From Verrucomicrobiota bacterium (GTDB lineage Bacteria > Verrucomicrobiota > Verrucomicrobiia > Opitutales > Opitutaceae), in the NCBI GenBank assembly GCA_023391285.1, contig JAEWBF010000041.1:1-64000 (forward strand): a stretch of DNA of 64,000 nucleotides, read 5' to 3'. A model generated the notes under the pieces. It saw nothing but the letters and a program-made list of their open reading frames with translations, was not told where the DNA came from and made no database searches. The translations under genes and the position numbers were made by a program. Positions 45,285-54,713 of the stretch are shown piece by piece (position 1 is the first letter of the stretch; each line of letters starts with the position of its first letter).

Positions 45285-47588
45285 CTATTGGAGCGAGAGA
45301 TTGTCGAAGTCGCCGCCGCGAAGCTGGATCACCAAATACGGGTGCGAGCCGCTGAGGGTGATGGTCTGGGTCTTGGTGGTCCAGCTGCTCGCGCTCGCGT
45401 TGTTGATTTGGGTGAGCTGAGTCAGCGTGTTGACGCCGTCGAATTTATTGAGGGTCGCGCCTGAGCTGGCGCCGAAAACGCGCACGAAGGAACTCGTGCC
45501 ACGATATTGATAGCTGAGGGTGCGCGTGCCGTTGCCTGGCCACACGATCACCTGGAAACAGCCGTTGGTGTTCACCGACGTGCCGACGGTCACGTAGTGA
45601 TTCGAGCCGGATGTCTGGTAGGTGGTGTGTTGGCTGCCGGTGCCGAGCCGGCCGTGCCATTTATTGAGGGCGTGAGTGCCGACGATATAAGGATTGGCTT
45701 GATCGGCGAGGGTCGTGGCCTGGTCGGGTTCGAACGCGGCGTGGCTGAGGAGATTGCCCATGAGTTCGAAGGCGCCGAGATCGTAGGCGGAGCCTTGCGG
45801 GCGCGGCAGTTCGTCGAAGTCGTCGAAGACCGGCACGGTGGTGCCGGCATTGACCGCGCTGCTGGTGGGGAGAAGGTCGAAGTGGGCGGCGGCGCTCGGC
45901 GAACTGACGACCCAGCCGGGCGTGTTGGTGATGACGTTGTGGGAAGCGACCAGGTTGGTGCCGCCGCCGGAAATCGTGGTCTTCGTCGCTGAATTCGGCG
46001 CGGAGCCGAGGTTGTTGCGGACGGTGGTGTTGCTGGCGACCGCGGCGACGTTGACGAGGGTAAAATTGTCCGTGTCTCCCCGGTAGGCGCTGTTGTTGTA
46101 AATCCGATTATTCGTCGGAGGGGGTTCGACGCCGCGGCGGTCGATGTTGACCATCGTGCCGGAGTTGGTCGAACCGTCCATCACAACGGTATTGTTGCGC
46201 ACGGTGTGATCGCTGCCGCGCAAGTCGAACGCGATGGTGGCCACGGAACCGAACGCGACGTGATTGCGCTCGAGGACGATGTCCTGGACGACTTCGGGGT
46301 TGCTGGCGTTTTGCGGGCCGGTTGAGATGAGCCACGAGCCGAGGCGGCAACTGAAGGTGTTGTCCGCGATGGTGACGAACTTCGACTGGCCCTCGCCGGG
46401 CGGCAGGAGCGTGTCGACCTCATCGACGGCATGGAGTTTGATGAGGTGCTTCGTCGCGCGCGCGTTGGTGAAGCGGTTGTGGGCGACAAGCGTGCGCTGA
46501 ACGAAGGGCAGGCGGAGGATGTGCTCGCCGAGTTCGGCGTTGTTCCAGACGTTGCCGAGGAGGAGGGAGCGGTGAAGGCCGAGGTAGACGACGTGATGGC
46601 CGTTGAACTCGGTGCCGTCCCCGACCATGTTTTGAAATTCTGTATCCACGAGTGCGATGCCGGAAGAAAGCACGTGGCCGCGATAAGTGGAGTTGTTGTG
46701 ACCGTTGTAGTGAGCGGGTCTGGAAGGGGCGAGGAAGAGCAATGGGCCGGCGTCGTGCAGGAATACGCGGAGAAAGGTGATGTTATGGGCGGAACCTTCG
46801 GCCCACGCGAAGCCGCGGTCGAAACCGTCGCCATCGATTTCGAGGTCCATGATACGGAGATCCTGGAGCGGGACGGGAGCCTGGTTGGTGAGCCAGAACA
46901 CGTAGCTGGACGAAGACGGGTCCGAAGAAGTGAGGCGAAGGATCGGCCGGTTGCCGGTGCCGAACGCGCCCAGGATCGCGGGTCCGGAGAACGTGAGATC
47001 TTTTCGCACGCCGTTGTGATTCCACGTTTCGCCGCGGCGGAGGAGCACGCGTTTGCCGGCGCCGAGCTGGGCGACCACGGTGGCCCACGAGGATGTGGTC
47101 ACGGTGGCGGCGCCCGCTGGCGCGCCCGTGAAATTACCGCTGGTGGAGATGCAGACGGTGTTGGTGCCGCTGAAGACGGTGTTCGGGTTGGAGACGGTGA
47201 TGGTGACGGTCTCGGTGTCGACCGCTCCGGTGGTGTCTTTGGCGGTGAGGGTGACGGTGTAGGTGCCGGGCGTTTCGAAGACGTGGCCGCCGATGGCACC
47301 GGTGTCGCGGTTCTTGGATTTGCCGTTGGTGGCCCAGGTGCCGCTGCCGGGATCGCCGTAGTTCCAAACGTAATACACGTCATGGAACGGGCGCGTGGTG
47401 GCGGTGCTGGTGGTGCCGGTGGCGTCGAAGCTGACGGCGAGCGGGGCGACGCCGCTCGTGCGTGAGGCCACGATGTTGGCGGTGACGGCGGCGTGGAGGG
47501 AGGAGACAAAAGCCGTGGCAAGGAGCCCGGCGAGGAGCGCGCTCTTTTGGACAAAGGCCGAGCGCCGGCCTGAGGGAATCACAGTCAT
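45285..47588 (-). CDS. Secreted PKD + parallel beta-helix protein
   Basis: 767 residues. After a signal peptide (about 1-30) a PKD domain (about 33-120) with VYYVWNYGDPGS and VFETPGTYTVTLTAKDTTG, then a right-handed parallel beta-helix (about 125-570) with many ASN-rich turns (e.g. NTVVMDGSTNSGTMVNID), and a C-terminal jelly-roll of about 130 residues beginning near LLSHAAFEPD. No sorting tail. Likely a polysaccharide-binding or pectate-lyase-like protein. The long frame upstream of 47588 runs through intergenic repeats and was rejected. ATG 47588 was chosen because it starts the signal peptide. Confidence 0.86.
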   Translation of the reverse strand: MTVIPSGRRSAFVQKSALLAGLLATAFVSSLHAAVTANIVASRTSGVAPLAVSFDATGTTSTATTRPFHDVYYVWNYGDPGSGTWATNGKSKNRDTGAIGGHVFETPGTYTVTLTAKDTTGAVDTETVTITVSNPNTVFSGTNTVCISTSGNFTGAPAGAATVTTSSWATVVAQLGAGKRVLLRRGETWNHNGVRKDLTFSGPAILGAFGTGNRPILRLTSSDPSSSSYVFWLTNQAPVPLQDLRIMDLEIDGDGFDRGFAWAEGSAHNITFLRVFLHDAGPLLFLAPSRPAHYNGHNNSTYRGHVLSSGIALVDTEFQNMVGDGTEFNGHHVVYLGLHRSLLLGNVWNNAELGEHILRLPFVQRTLVAHNRFTNARATKHLIKLHAVDEVDTLLPPGEGQSKFVTIADNTFSCRLGSWLISTGPQNASNPEVVQDIVLERNHVAFGSVATIAFDLRGSDHTVRNNTVVMDGSTNSGTMVNIDRRGVEPPPTNNRIYNNSAYRGDTDNFTLVNVAAVASNTTVRNNLGSAPNSATKTTISGGGTNLVASHNVITNTPGWVVSSPSAAAHFDLLPTSSAVNAGTTVPVFDDFDELPRPQGSAYDLGAFELMGNLLSHAAFEPDQATTLADQANPYIVGTHALNKWHGRLGTGSQHTTYQTSGSNHYVTVGTSVNTNGCFQVIVWPGNGTRTLSYQYRGTSSFVRVFGASSGATLNKFDGVNTLTQLTQINNASASSWTTKTQTITLSGSHPYLVIQLRGGDFDNLSLQ

Positions 47589-47934
47589 GGGGGTATTGAG
47601 CTGCGGCGAGCGGACGGTGGCCGGATAACCGGGCCGCTTGCACGCGTCGGGCACCGTGTGGTGCAAGGCTTGGTGCGCAATTTGCAGATTGCTTACATCG
47701 GTTAACGTCGAGCGGGAGCGATGAGCCCGATCGTTGCACGCGACACGATCGTGGCCGCGACCGGTGTTGGGTGGCCGAGGCGAAACGCTCACGCGTTCCG
47801 CTACGAGGCTACGAGGAGTGATAAGTGCGTGAGGGCGGGCGCTGGAGGGATTCGCCTGCATGACGTGGTTCGCGAAGCTCGTCGGATCATTTTGTCGTCG
47901 CGGAGGGCGGAATATCCACTCGGGATACGTCCCG
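47589..47934. other. Gene-free divergent spacer with repeat copy b
   Basis: About 346 bp between the divergent beta-helix and LytS genes. Contains the core repeat at 47781-47804. No clear promoter was identified. Confidence 0.6.
47781..47804. repeat. GCTCACGC-TTCCGCTAC repeat, copy b (half element)
   Basis: Identical over 24 bases to copy a at 25419-25442. Both match the right arm of the complete 80-bp elements at 55741-55820 and 57589-57668. Confidence 0.75.
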
Positions 47935-49005
47935 ATGTTGCGTGCCACCGCCACTCCTAGCCGGCTCTTCTGGACCTTGCAGATCGGCGGCTGGCTCGCG
48001 TTGGTGCCGCTTTTTACCGGCCTCAACTTCGCCGCGGGAAACACCCTCGATGCCGCGATCTTCAGCGGTGTGGTGCGCCAGGCCACAGGCTTCGCGCTTA
48101 CGCTAGGTTTGCGTGAGATCTACCGACGCTGGTCATGGGCCGAGCAACCGCCCTGGCAGCTCGGGCTTCGCGCGCTGCTGCTTTCCGTCGTGGCGATGGC
48201 CGTGGACTTTGTTGTGCTCGAAAGTTTGCGGCATGTCGTCGGCGTCGAGTTCAACCTCAGGTTGCCGCTGCTGCTATTCGGGACCTCGCTCGGTCGGGTC
48301 TGCATCTACGCTGGATGGAGCGCGCTTTATCTGGCGGTGAGCCATTTCCTCGCGCTGCGGGAACGCGAGCTCTCCCTCGCCCGCGTCGAAATCGCGGCGC
48401 GCGATGCGGAACTCCAGGTGCTGCGCGCCCAGCTCAATCCTCATTTTCTCTTCAATGCTCTCCACACGATCATGGCGGAGGCGGACGATGATCCGGCGCG
48501 CGTGAAGAAGATCACGCTCGGGTTGTCCGAGCTTCTGAGATTCTCGCTGCGCCAGCGCGATCATTTTGCCCGGTTTGGCGAAGAGCTGGACGCGATCGAA
48601 AACTACCTGCGAGTCGAAGGATTGCGGTTCGAGGAAAAGCTCGACTGGCAGATCGACGTGACACCCGCGGTGCGCGAAGCCCGTGTGCCCACGGCGCTGC
48701 TGCTGCCGCTGGTGGAAAACGCGATCAAGCACGGCCAGCAGACGAGTCAGGGTCAGCTCGTCCTGCGATTAGGCGCCGACGTGCGCGGCAACCGCGTGGA
48801 AGCCTTTGTGGAAAACTCCGGCCAGTGGGTTGAACCCAACCCGCATTCGGAACGCTCGACGGGCGTCGGACTGACCAATCTTCGGCGACGCCTGGATCTG
48901 CTGTGCGGGAATCAGGGCGTGCTGACGATCACTTTTCCGGAGGGACGCGTGCGGGCGAGCGTGACCGTTCCCGCGGCCAGCGAAGGCCGGGAGATTGCGT
49001 CATGA
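47935..49005 (+). CDS. LytS-family sensor histidine kinase
   Basis: 356 residues. An N-terminal membrane domain of four to five helices is followed by the short coiled segment ALRERELSLARVEIAARDAEL, the His_kinase domain with His170 in QLNPHFLFNALH, and an ATPase domain with LPLVENAIKHG and GVGLTNLRRRL. It belongs to the LytS/YpdA class, which signals through a partner with a LytTR output domain. ATG 47935 was used. It overlaps the next gene by ATGA. Confidence 0.9.
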   Translation: MLRATATPSRLFWTLQIGGWLALVPLFTGLNFAAGNTLDAAIFSGVVRQATGFALTLGLREIYRRWSWAEQPPWQLGLRALLLSVVAMAVDFVVLESLRHVVGVEFNLRLPLLLFGTSLGRVCIYAGWSALYLAVSHFLALRERELSLARVEIAARDAELQVLRAQLNPHFLFNALHTIMAEADDDPARVKKITLGLSELLRFSLRQRDHFARFGEELDAIENYLRVEGLRFEEKLDWQIDVTPAVREARVPTALLLPLVENAIKHGQQTSQGQLVLRLGADVRGNRVEAFVENSGQWVEPNPHSERSTGVGLTNLRRRLDLLCGNQGVLTITFPEGRVRASVTVPAASEGREIAS

Positions 49006-49790
49006 GCGAGCTACCTCCCCTACGCGTGCTGGTGGTGGACGACGAGCGTTCGGCGCGGAAGTTTTTGCGGACGACGCTCGCCGCGTTCCCGTCGATTACG
49101 CTGGCGGGTGAAGCGGCGAACGTGGACGAAGCTGCGGCGCTCGCGGCGGCGCAGCGGCCGGATGTGGTGTTGCTCGACGTGCAAATGCCGCCGGCCAGCG
49201 GATTCGATTTGCTGCCACGGCTGCCGAAGCCCGCGCCTGCGATCATCTTCGTAACCGCTCACGATGCTCACGCGGTGCGCGCGTTCGAAGTCAGCGCAGT
49301 CGACTATTTGCTAAAACCATTTTCGGAAGAGCGACTGCTTCGCGCGCTCGAACGAGTCGCGGCCACGCTGCCGAAGTCCCGAGCGTTGGACCACGGAGGC
49401 GCGCATGCTCCATCGCCGACGGAATCCGAGCCGGCCGCTCTCCCGCTCGAGCCGGACGATGTTCTCATCTTGCGCGATCGGGAGCGGGTTCGCCGTGTGC
49501 CGCTCGCCCACATCGTGGCGGTGGCTGCGGACGCTCACTATACGCAGGTGCACGTCATGGCCGAGCCGCCGATGTTTCTCCTGCGCAGCATCGGCACCTG
49601 GGCGCAACAACTCGTCGCGCCCGGCTTTCTGCGCGTGGATCGTTCGCTGATCATTAATCTGGCACGGGTGCGCGGCATCGATGTGCACTCGCGCGATCTC
49701 GCGTCGTTGAGGATGGAGGGGATGGAACGCCCGCTCTCGATCGGCCGAACGGCGTTGATGCGCCTGCGCGCCGCACTGCCGGAGACGTGA
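49002..49790 (+). CDS. LytTR-type response regulator
   Basis: 262 residues: receiver domain with phospho-acceptor Asp59 in VVLLDVQMPPASG, then a LytTR DNA-binding domain (about 165-260) with HIVAVAADAHYTQVHV, the FLRVDRSLIINLARV motif and an RTALMRLR tail. It overlaps the LytS gene by 4 bp, so the two form a co-translated two-component pair. The target genes are not obvious; the adjacent divergent PKD beta-helix gene is a candidate. Confidence 0.93.
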   Translation: MSELPPLRVLVVDDERSARKFLRTTLAAFPSITLAGEAANVDEAAALAAAQRPDVVLLDVQMPPASGFDLLPRLPKPAPAIIFVTAHDAHAVRAFEVSAVDYLLKPFSEERLLRALERVAATLPKSRALDHGGAHAPSPTESEPAALPLEPDDVLILRDRERVRRVPLAHIVAVAADAHYTQVHVMAEPPMFLLRSIGTWAQQLVAPGFLRVDRSLIINLARVRGIDVHSRDLASLRMEGMERPLSIGRTALMRLRAALPET

Positions 49791-50129
49791 ACGGCAAACA
49801 CAAGCCGACGGCGACTCCAATCAGAGTTGGCCACAAAAGGCACGAAGGGGAACGAACACTCACATGTGATTTCGGCGCGTTCTCGCGCCATTTCTCGACA
49901 ATTCCGCCGACCTTCGCGTATTCGTGCACTCAACGGCCTGATTCGTGCAGGTGGCGTTGAATCGAGCGGCGGCCGTGACGAACAACGACGCCGTGCTTCA
50001 TCTGTTCCCGAACAGGCCGATACTTGGATCGGGCGCGGGGTCAGGGCGATGAGCCTATCACGATCATTCCTTCGATCCGGCTCAACCACTCCACACTCCA
50101 ACCATCCCCCCTTTCCCTCGCCTATCACT
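49791..50129. other. Gene-free stretch after the LytTR gene
   Basis: About 340 bp. Contains purine-rich ACAAAAGGCACGAAGGGGAA-type sequence and no evident gene or strong palindrome. Confidence 0.5.
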
Positions 50130-50855
50130 ATGGCAAACCTCCGCTCCTCCCTTCCGCATCCAGAATCCGCGCCACTGCCTTGGTGGAAAACACTCCTCCG
50201 GGGGACCGTGCTGGCGTGTTTGATGACGGCGAGCCTGTCGGCGGAGTTAGTAAGCTACCGCGTCAATTTCAGCGTGGACGAAACCCGGTATGGCACGGTG
50301 TTTGGCCTCGGCGCGTCTGACACTTTTTCGGTCACGTTTTCTTTCGATCTGTCGGCAACTCCGCAGCCCATCTCCATACCGCAAGATTTCCTCACTGATG
50401 GCGCAACGGGGACCTGGTATCTCTTCGCCGTGGAATCGATCACAGAGATCTCCGGCAGTTTTGGAACCCGCCCATTTACGCTGCAGGATTTGCAAACGAT
50501 CACGTTACAGAAGTTCCCAAGCGAAGAAGCAGAGCTCTTTCCGACGGTATTCATAGCCGATACCGATCTCACGACGGCACCCTCAATCGTGAAGTTTAAT
50601 TACGACTTCATCGACGGCAGTTTTTTCAACTTGGGATCATTCGTTTCGGATCCTGACAATGAGGAGTATTACTTCTACGACGCAGGCTGGACAGCGGCAG
50701 ATCTCAGCTTGGATTCAGCAGCATCAGGTCATGTCACTTCGATCGAAACGGTTAGCGCGGTGCCGGAACCGTCGACGTATGCAGCGATTGCGGGCGCTTG
50801 CGTGCTGGGGTTTGCCGCGTGGCGTCGCAGGCGTGCGAACGTGGCGCGCGGGTGA
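50130..50855 (+). CDS. PEP-CTERM protein, unknown function
   Basis: 241 residues. A signal region with a basic/hydrophobic start (LPWWKTLLRGTVLACLMTASLSAE) gives way to a beta-rich mature domain with VSVTFSFDLSATP-like strands. The C-terminus is VPEPSTYAAIAGAC, a helix and RRRR. A good example of the sorting-tail family; function unknown. The longer upstream frame was rejected because the signal peptide begins at 50130. Confidence 0.85.
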   Translation: MANLRSSLPHPESAPLPWWKTLLRGTVLACLMTASLSAELVSYRVNFSVDETRYGTVFGLGASDTFSVTFSFDLSATPQPISIPQDFLTDGATGTWYLFAVESITEISGSFGTRPFTLQDLQTITLQKFPSEEAELFPTVFIADTDLTTAPSIVKFNYDFIDGSFFNLGSFVSDPDNEEYYFYDAGWTAADLSLDSAASGHVTSIETVSAVPEPSTYAAIAGACVLGFAAWRRRRANVARG

Positions 50856-50964
50856 ACAGGAGGCCATCGCGCCGGCGCTTGATGAAACGCGCGAGAGTGA
50901 CTCGCGTTGGAGAGCGCCTAAAGCGCGCGGGGTGCTCGCTGACTGGAGCGTTTCCGCGAAATCT

Positions 50965-51060
50965 GTAGCCGTTTCTGGCTCGTTGTAGCAGCCTGCTTGC
51001 AGGCGATTTCAGTCGGCGAACGAGTAACATCGCCTGCAAGCAGGCTCCTACAACGGCTAC
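50965..51060. repeat. Nested REP-like inverted repeat
   Basis: Inner arms 50982-51007 and 51029-51054 (26 bp each) are reverse complements with one mismatch (AGCAGCCTGCTTGCAGGCGA pairs with its opposite). Outer arms GTAGCCGTT (50965-50973) and AACGGCTAC (51052-51060) also pair. A long stem of about 35 bp between convergent genes: a REP/MITE-like element and possibly a terminator. Confidence 0.8.
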
Positions 51061-51097
51061 GGCTTTCTTGGAACTGCTCTAGCGATCGCGTGCGCTT

Positions 51098-51989
51098 TCA
51101 GCGGTGCACGCGACTGAGGAAATTGCAGGAGAGGGCGACGAGTTCGGGCAGATGTGTTTCGAGGAGCCAGTGGCCGCCATCATCGAGGAGGTGAAGTTCG
51201 GCGTCGGAGAGATCGCGAAGGTAAGCGCGCGGCGCCCTCCGGCATGAAGCCATCGCGCGGTCCCCACACGATCAACGCCGGGGGGCGGTGTTCGCGCAGA
51301 TAGGCCTGATAACGTGGAAACCACGCGAGGTTCTCGTGCAGCCCAGCGATCACGCTCACCGCGATCTCTTTTCGCCGCGGAGTCATCAAGCTCCAGTGCA
51401 GCGTCCAGAGGTCGGGCGAGATTCTTTCGGCCCGTTCGGGTCCGGCGCCGTTCATGAACTCGTCGCGAAAGCCTTCTTCGCTGACCGCCTCCGCCAGCTT
51501 CGCGCGGGCGGCGGGCGTGGGGTTGCGAAAGTAGTCCTGCAGCGGCGCATATTTTGGTCCGAGTTGGTCTTCGTAGATGTCGCCGTTTTGGAGGATCAAC
51601 GCTGCGATGCGGCGCGGATCCCGGATCGCGAGTCGCAGACCGATTTGGGAACCGAAGTCGTGAAGGTAGAGCGCGAACCGATCGATCCCGAGCGCGCGAG
51701 TGAAGCGCTCCAGAAACTCAGCATAGCCGTCGAAGTTGTAGGCGAACGCGTCGGGCGTGTCGCTGTGGCCGCAACCCGGGAAGTCCGGCGCGACGAGTCG
51801 CCAGCGATCCGCGAGCGCGGGGATGAAGTTTCGAAACGCGTAGGACGAACTTGGATACCCGTGCGGCAGGAGCACGGTCGGCGCGTTTTCGGGACCGGCC
51901 TCGCGATAGAAGATCCGCACGCCGTCCACCATCAAGTGACGGTGTTTCACCGCGGAGGAGGGATCGGCATCGTCGAGAGTCATAGACAA
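51098..51989 (-). pseudogene. Alpha/beta hydrolase, frameshifted near the 3' end
   Basis: The main frame (start 51989) encodes an epoxide hydrolase / haloalkane dehalogenase-like protein: oxyanion motif HGYPSSS, nucleophile Asp111 in LHDFGSQIG, and LIVWGPRDGFMPEGAAR. From there the frame reads into arginine-rich nonsense and stops at 51180. A -1 change near 51226 (in GCGCGCTTACC) puts the sequence back on the family track: AYLRDLSDAELHLLDDGGHWLLETH, with the catalytic His in GGHW, ending at TGA 51098-51100. So one base appears to be missing. It could be a true pseudogene or a sequencing error. No partner genes are evident. Confidence 0.8.
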
Positions 51990-52244
51990 AGTAGGATGAC
52001 GAGCCGGCTCTCGATGTGAACGCGGGCGCGGGCGAGTGTTCCGGCGCGCAGGATATCAGGGGATCGCGTGCGGGAAGCGCTAGCGACCTGGCGAGCGATC
52101 ACGAAAACGACGTCGCCTGCCCGTTTCGTCGAATCGCCTGCCTGTTTCGTGGAATCCGGATTCAGCGCCTCACCCCGCGGTCGATAGAGCGGGATTGCGC
52201 CGCGCTCGGAGCGGCGGCTTCCGCCTCACTCCACACTTCCACCT

Positions 52245-53012
52245 ATGACGTTCCTCCCGCCCCGCATGTCTCGTCGGTTTCTTTCGTGTTGCGCCGCTCT
52301 TGGCGTCGCCGTGCTGTTCGTTGCGCCGCAGGCCGCCGCCAATCTGACGCTGACGGGCGAGCTGGATGCCACTACCGCGGAGTATTCTTTCGTTTCCAAC
52401 TATAACTCGTCCTCTGTCCGTCTCGATGCGAGCATCACTCCTTTGCTCGATTTCGATTTCAGCACCGCAGGCCACACGCTGCTGACGGTCACATGGGCAG
52501 CACCCGCCGGAAAAAAGATCGTGATCGCTCCGCCGGTGGGTTGGGGCGATGCGGAATTGACGGTCGAGCTAAGAGGGGGCTCGCGCCTCGGGAGCGGACT
52601 CGACGTCCATGGGATTCACGACGTGATGAGCTTCACCGATCTGACCGGCTCGTTTGACGGAGTGCTCAGCACCGACCTGAGTTTTGCGCCGCTCAACTAC
52701 TTCCTGGTCAGGGCGCATCTTCCTGGGGTCACCTCGGGCACGGAGATCACGTTCACTTCGTTGAGCTTTGCGTATCTGCTGCCGGGCGACCTCGACATGA
52801 ACTTCTCGTCGGTGCCAGCGATCGAAATGAGTATTTATGGCAACATAGAACTTGCCGGTGGCCCCGTCGGCAATCCGGGCCAGTGGCTCAGCCTGCAGGA
52901 CGTGGGCGGCTCAGCGATTCCCGAGCCGTCGACGTATGCGCTGATCTTCGGCGCTGCCGCGCTCGGTGTCGCAGCCTGGCGCCGGCGACGGGCGAACGCT
53001 GCGCGTGGTTGA
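52245..53012 (+). CDS. PEP-CTERM protein, unknown function
   Basis: 255 residues. Signal peptide with CCAALGVAVLFVAPQAAA (cleavage near residue 32), a beta-sandwich-like mature part, then IPEPSTYALIFGAAAL, helix and RRRR. An internal VLSTDLSFAPLNYFLV segment is well structured. Function unknown; exosortase processing is expected. Confidence 0.85.
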   Translation: MTFLPPRMSRRFLSCCAALGVAVLFVAPQAAANLTLTGELDATTAEYSFVSNYNSSSVRLDASITPLLDFDFSTAGHTLLTVTWAAPAGKKIVIAPPVGWGDAELTVELRGGSRLGSGLDVHGIHDVMSFTDLTGSFDGVLSTDLSFAPLNYFLVRAHLPGVTSGTEITFTSLSFAYLLPGDLDMNFSSVPAIEMSIYGNIELAGGPVGNPGQWLSLQDVGGSAIPEPSTYALIFGAAALGVAAWRRRRANAARG

Positions 53013-53125
53013 AGAGGCGACGTGGGCGACGTGGGCTGCGACGGTTGAATCAACGCACGGTCAGGAGCGCTGTCCGCTCGATTATCTCACGCGCCGGGGT
53101 GTGACCGACGTAACGCGTTGCCGCG

Positions 53126-53896
53126 TCACTCGGTGTGCCAGGGGCTCGGATGCTCGATCACGAGGCGGAACGAGCCGGGTGCGGTGGAGCGATTGAGCAC
53201 GACGACCTGCCATTTATCTTGCGCGAAAGGCCGGATGAGGGAGGACGCGAACGTGTGTCCTTCTTTTTCTTCGCTGGGGTAAGTGACCTGACCGAATGAA
53301 CCGGCATCGAAGCGGAGCGTTTGCAGGATGGGTTTGAAGCCCTTCGCGTCCACGCGCACGCGAATCGGCGGCGCGTTCTCTTTGATCTGGAGATTGTGAT
53401 TGAACGTGTGGCCGGCCTGCAGGATCTCGTCGAAGATCATGTGATAATAGACCGGTTGCGGCTGATTGGCGGTTTGGCTGATGAAAACGAGCGTGTAGCC
53501 GCCGGACTGCTCCGGGCGGCGCGAGATCACATAAAAGAGATAATGCCCGGCTTGCTCGAAGAGGAGTTCGGCTTCGAAGCCGTCGGGTCCGGCGCGCACG
53601 GGTTCGACGCCGTCGCCGCGATCCACGTAGAGCGAGAGATGTTGATGGGATCCGGGGGTGCCGCCGGCCGATTGTTCGCCGGCCAATCCGACGATAATGC
53701 GGTCGCCGGCTTCGCCGCGGAACGAGTATTTCTCGTAGTAACGGCCGTCGGGCCAGCGGGGAGACTCCTGACGCAATTGATGGCGAAATCGCGTCCAGCG
53801 TTCCTTTATAGCATTCGAACCGGCCGATTGTCCCGAAGCAGCGATGGGAAAGATGGAGACGAGTGCGGCGAAGACGAAGGGGAAAAGGCAGCGCAT
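53126..53896 (-). CDS. Exported protein of unknown function
   Basis: 256 residues with a signal peptide (1-22, ending AASG). The mature part is beta-rich: GDRIIVGLAGEQSAGGTPGSHQHL, HLSLYVDRGDGVEPVRAGPDG, and GHYLFYVISRRPEQSGGYTLVFISQ. This resembles a C-terminal-peptidase-like beta-sandwich domain (PPC-type). No metal or catalytic motif. Convergent with the PEP-CTERM gene at 52245. Start ATG 53896 begins the signal peptide. Confidence 0.75.
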   Translation of the reverse strand: MRCLFPFVFAALVSIFPIAASGQSAGSNAIKERWTRFRHQLRQESPRWPDGRYYEKYSFRGEAGDRIIVGLAGEQSAGGTPGSHQHLSLYVDRGDGVEPVRAGPDGFEAELLFEQAGHYLFYVISRRPEQSGGYTLVFISQTANQPQPVYYHMIFDEILQAGHTFNHNLQIKENAPPIRVRVDAKGFKPILQTLRFDAGSFGQVTYPSEEKEGHTFASSLIRPFAQDKWQVVVLNRSTAPGSFRLVIEHPSPWHTE

Positions 53897-54290
53897 GAAA
53901 ACTGGAGGTGCGGGACAATGGCGGGCGCGGCGTGGCGAAGCCAAGTCTGACTTCGAATGCGAGTTGCGTTGAAGGATATGAAGAACGTGCCGCGGCACGG
54001 GGGACGGGCGCATACCCGGAAGCAGGGTGCGAGGTTGCGCGGGCCGGCCGCTCGCGAGCACCCAGGTTCGCAGCCGCCTCGTTCGCCTTGAATTCAGGCT
54101 GGGTTGCAACGCCTTTCCTCTCGGCTCGGTTGTGAAAGAAGCCTCCATCCGTCGGCGCGGCCGGCTTACCAGGCGCGATTCGCCGGTCTGTTCAATTTCG
54201 CGACGCAGCGACAAGATTTGCGCGGAGAATGACAAACGGTGAGGAGATTATGAGCGGACGCAAAGGCGGTCGGCTGCGTCATTTCACACC
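53897..54290. other. Gene-free divergent spacer
   Basis: About 390 bp between divergent genes; no coding frame or strong palindrome found. Confidence 0.5.
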
Positions 54291-54632
54291 ATGAGAATTA
54301 CCCCTTGTCTCGTGGTGTCGGCCGTCGTTTTTGCCACCGGCCCAACGTATGGCGCGAGCGCCGCTACGCTGTGGAAGAAGCAGTGCGCGAGTTGTCACGG
54401 CCTCGATGGGCGCGGCGAGACGAAGGCGGGTCGGAAACTCCTCATCGGCGATCTGACGAATGCGCAACTGCAGGCGAAATTCAGCGACGAGCAGGCATTT
54501 CAATCGATCAAGTTCGGGCTGAAGGACGCGAACGGGAGGGTGATCATGAAGCCCGCAAAACGCGTCACGGATGACGAGGTGAGTGCACTGGTGGCGAAGG
54601 TGCGGACGTTTGTGCGGGAGGTGAGCCCCTGA
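54291..54632 (+). CDS. Small c-type cytochrome
   Basis: A 113-residue monohaem cytochrome c, exported (signal 1-24). Haem-binding Cys32-Ala-Ser-Cys35-His36, then KLLIGDLTNAQLQAKF and axial Met86 in VIMKPAK. It would carry electrons in the periplasm. No oxidase or dehydrogenase partner is adjacent. Convergent with the MBL-fold hydrolase. Confidence 0.9.
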   Translation: MRITPCLVVSAVVFATGPTYGASAATLWKKQCASCHGLDGRGETKAGRKLLIGDLTNAQLQAKFSDEQAFQSIKFGLKDANGRVIMKPAKRVTDDEVSALVAKVRTFVREVSP

Positions 54633-54713
54633 CGGCCAAGCTGCGCGCGGGTGTGCGTTCAGAGACGCATCCGCTTGGAGCAGGTGAAGGGGCGCGTTGT
54701 GCTCCGCCGGGTT

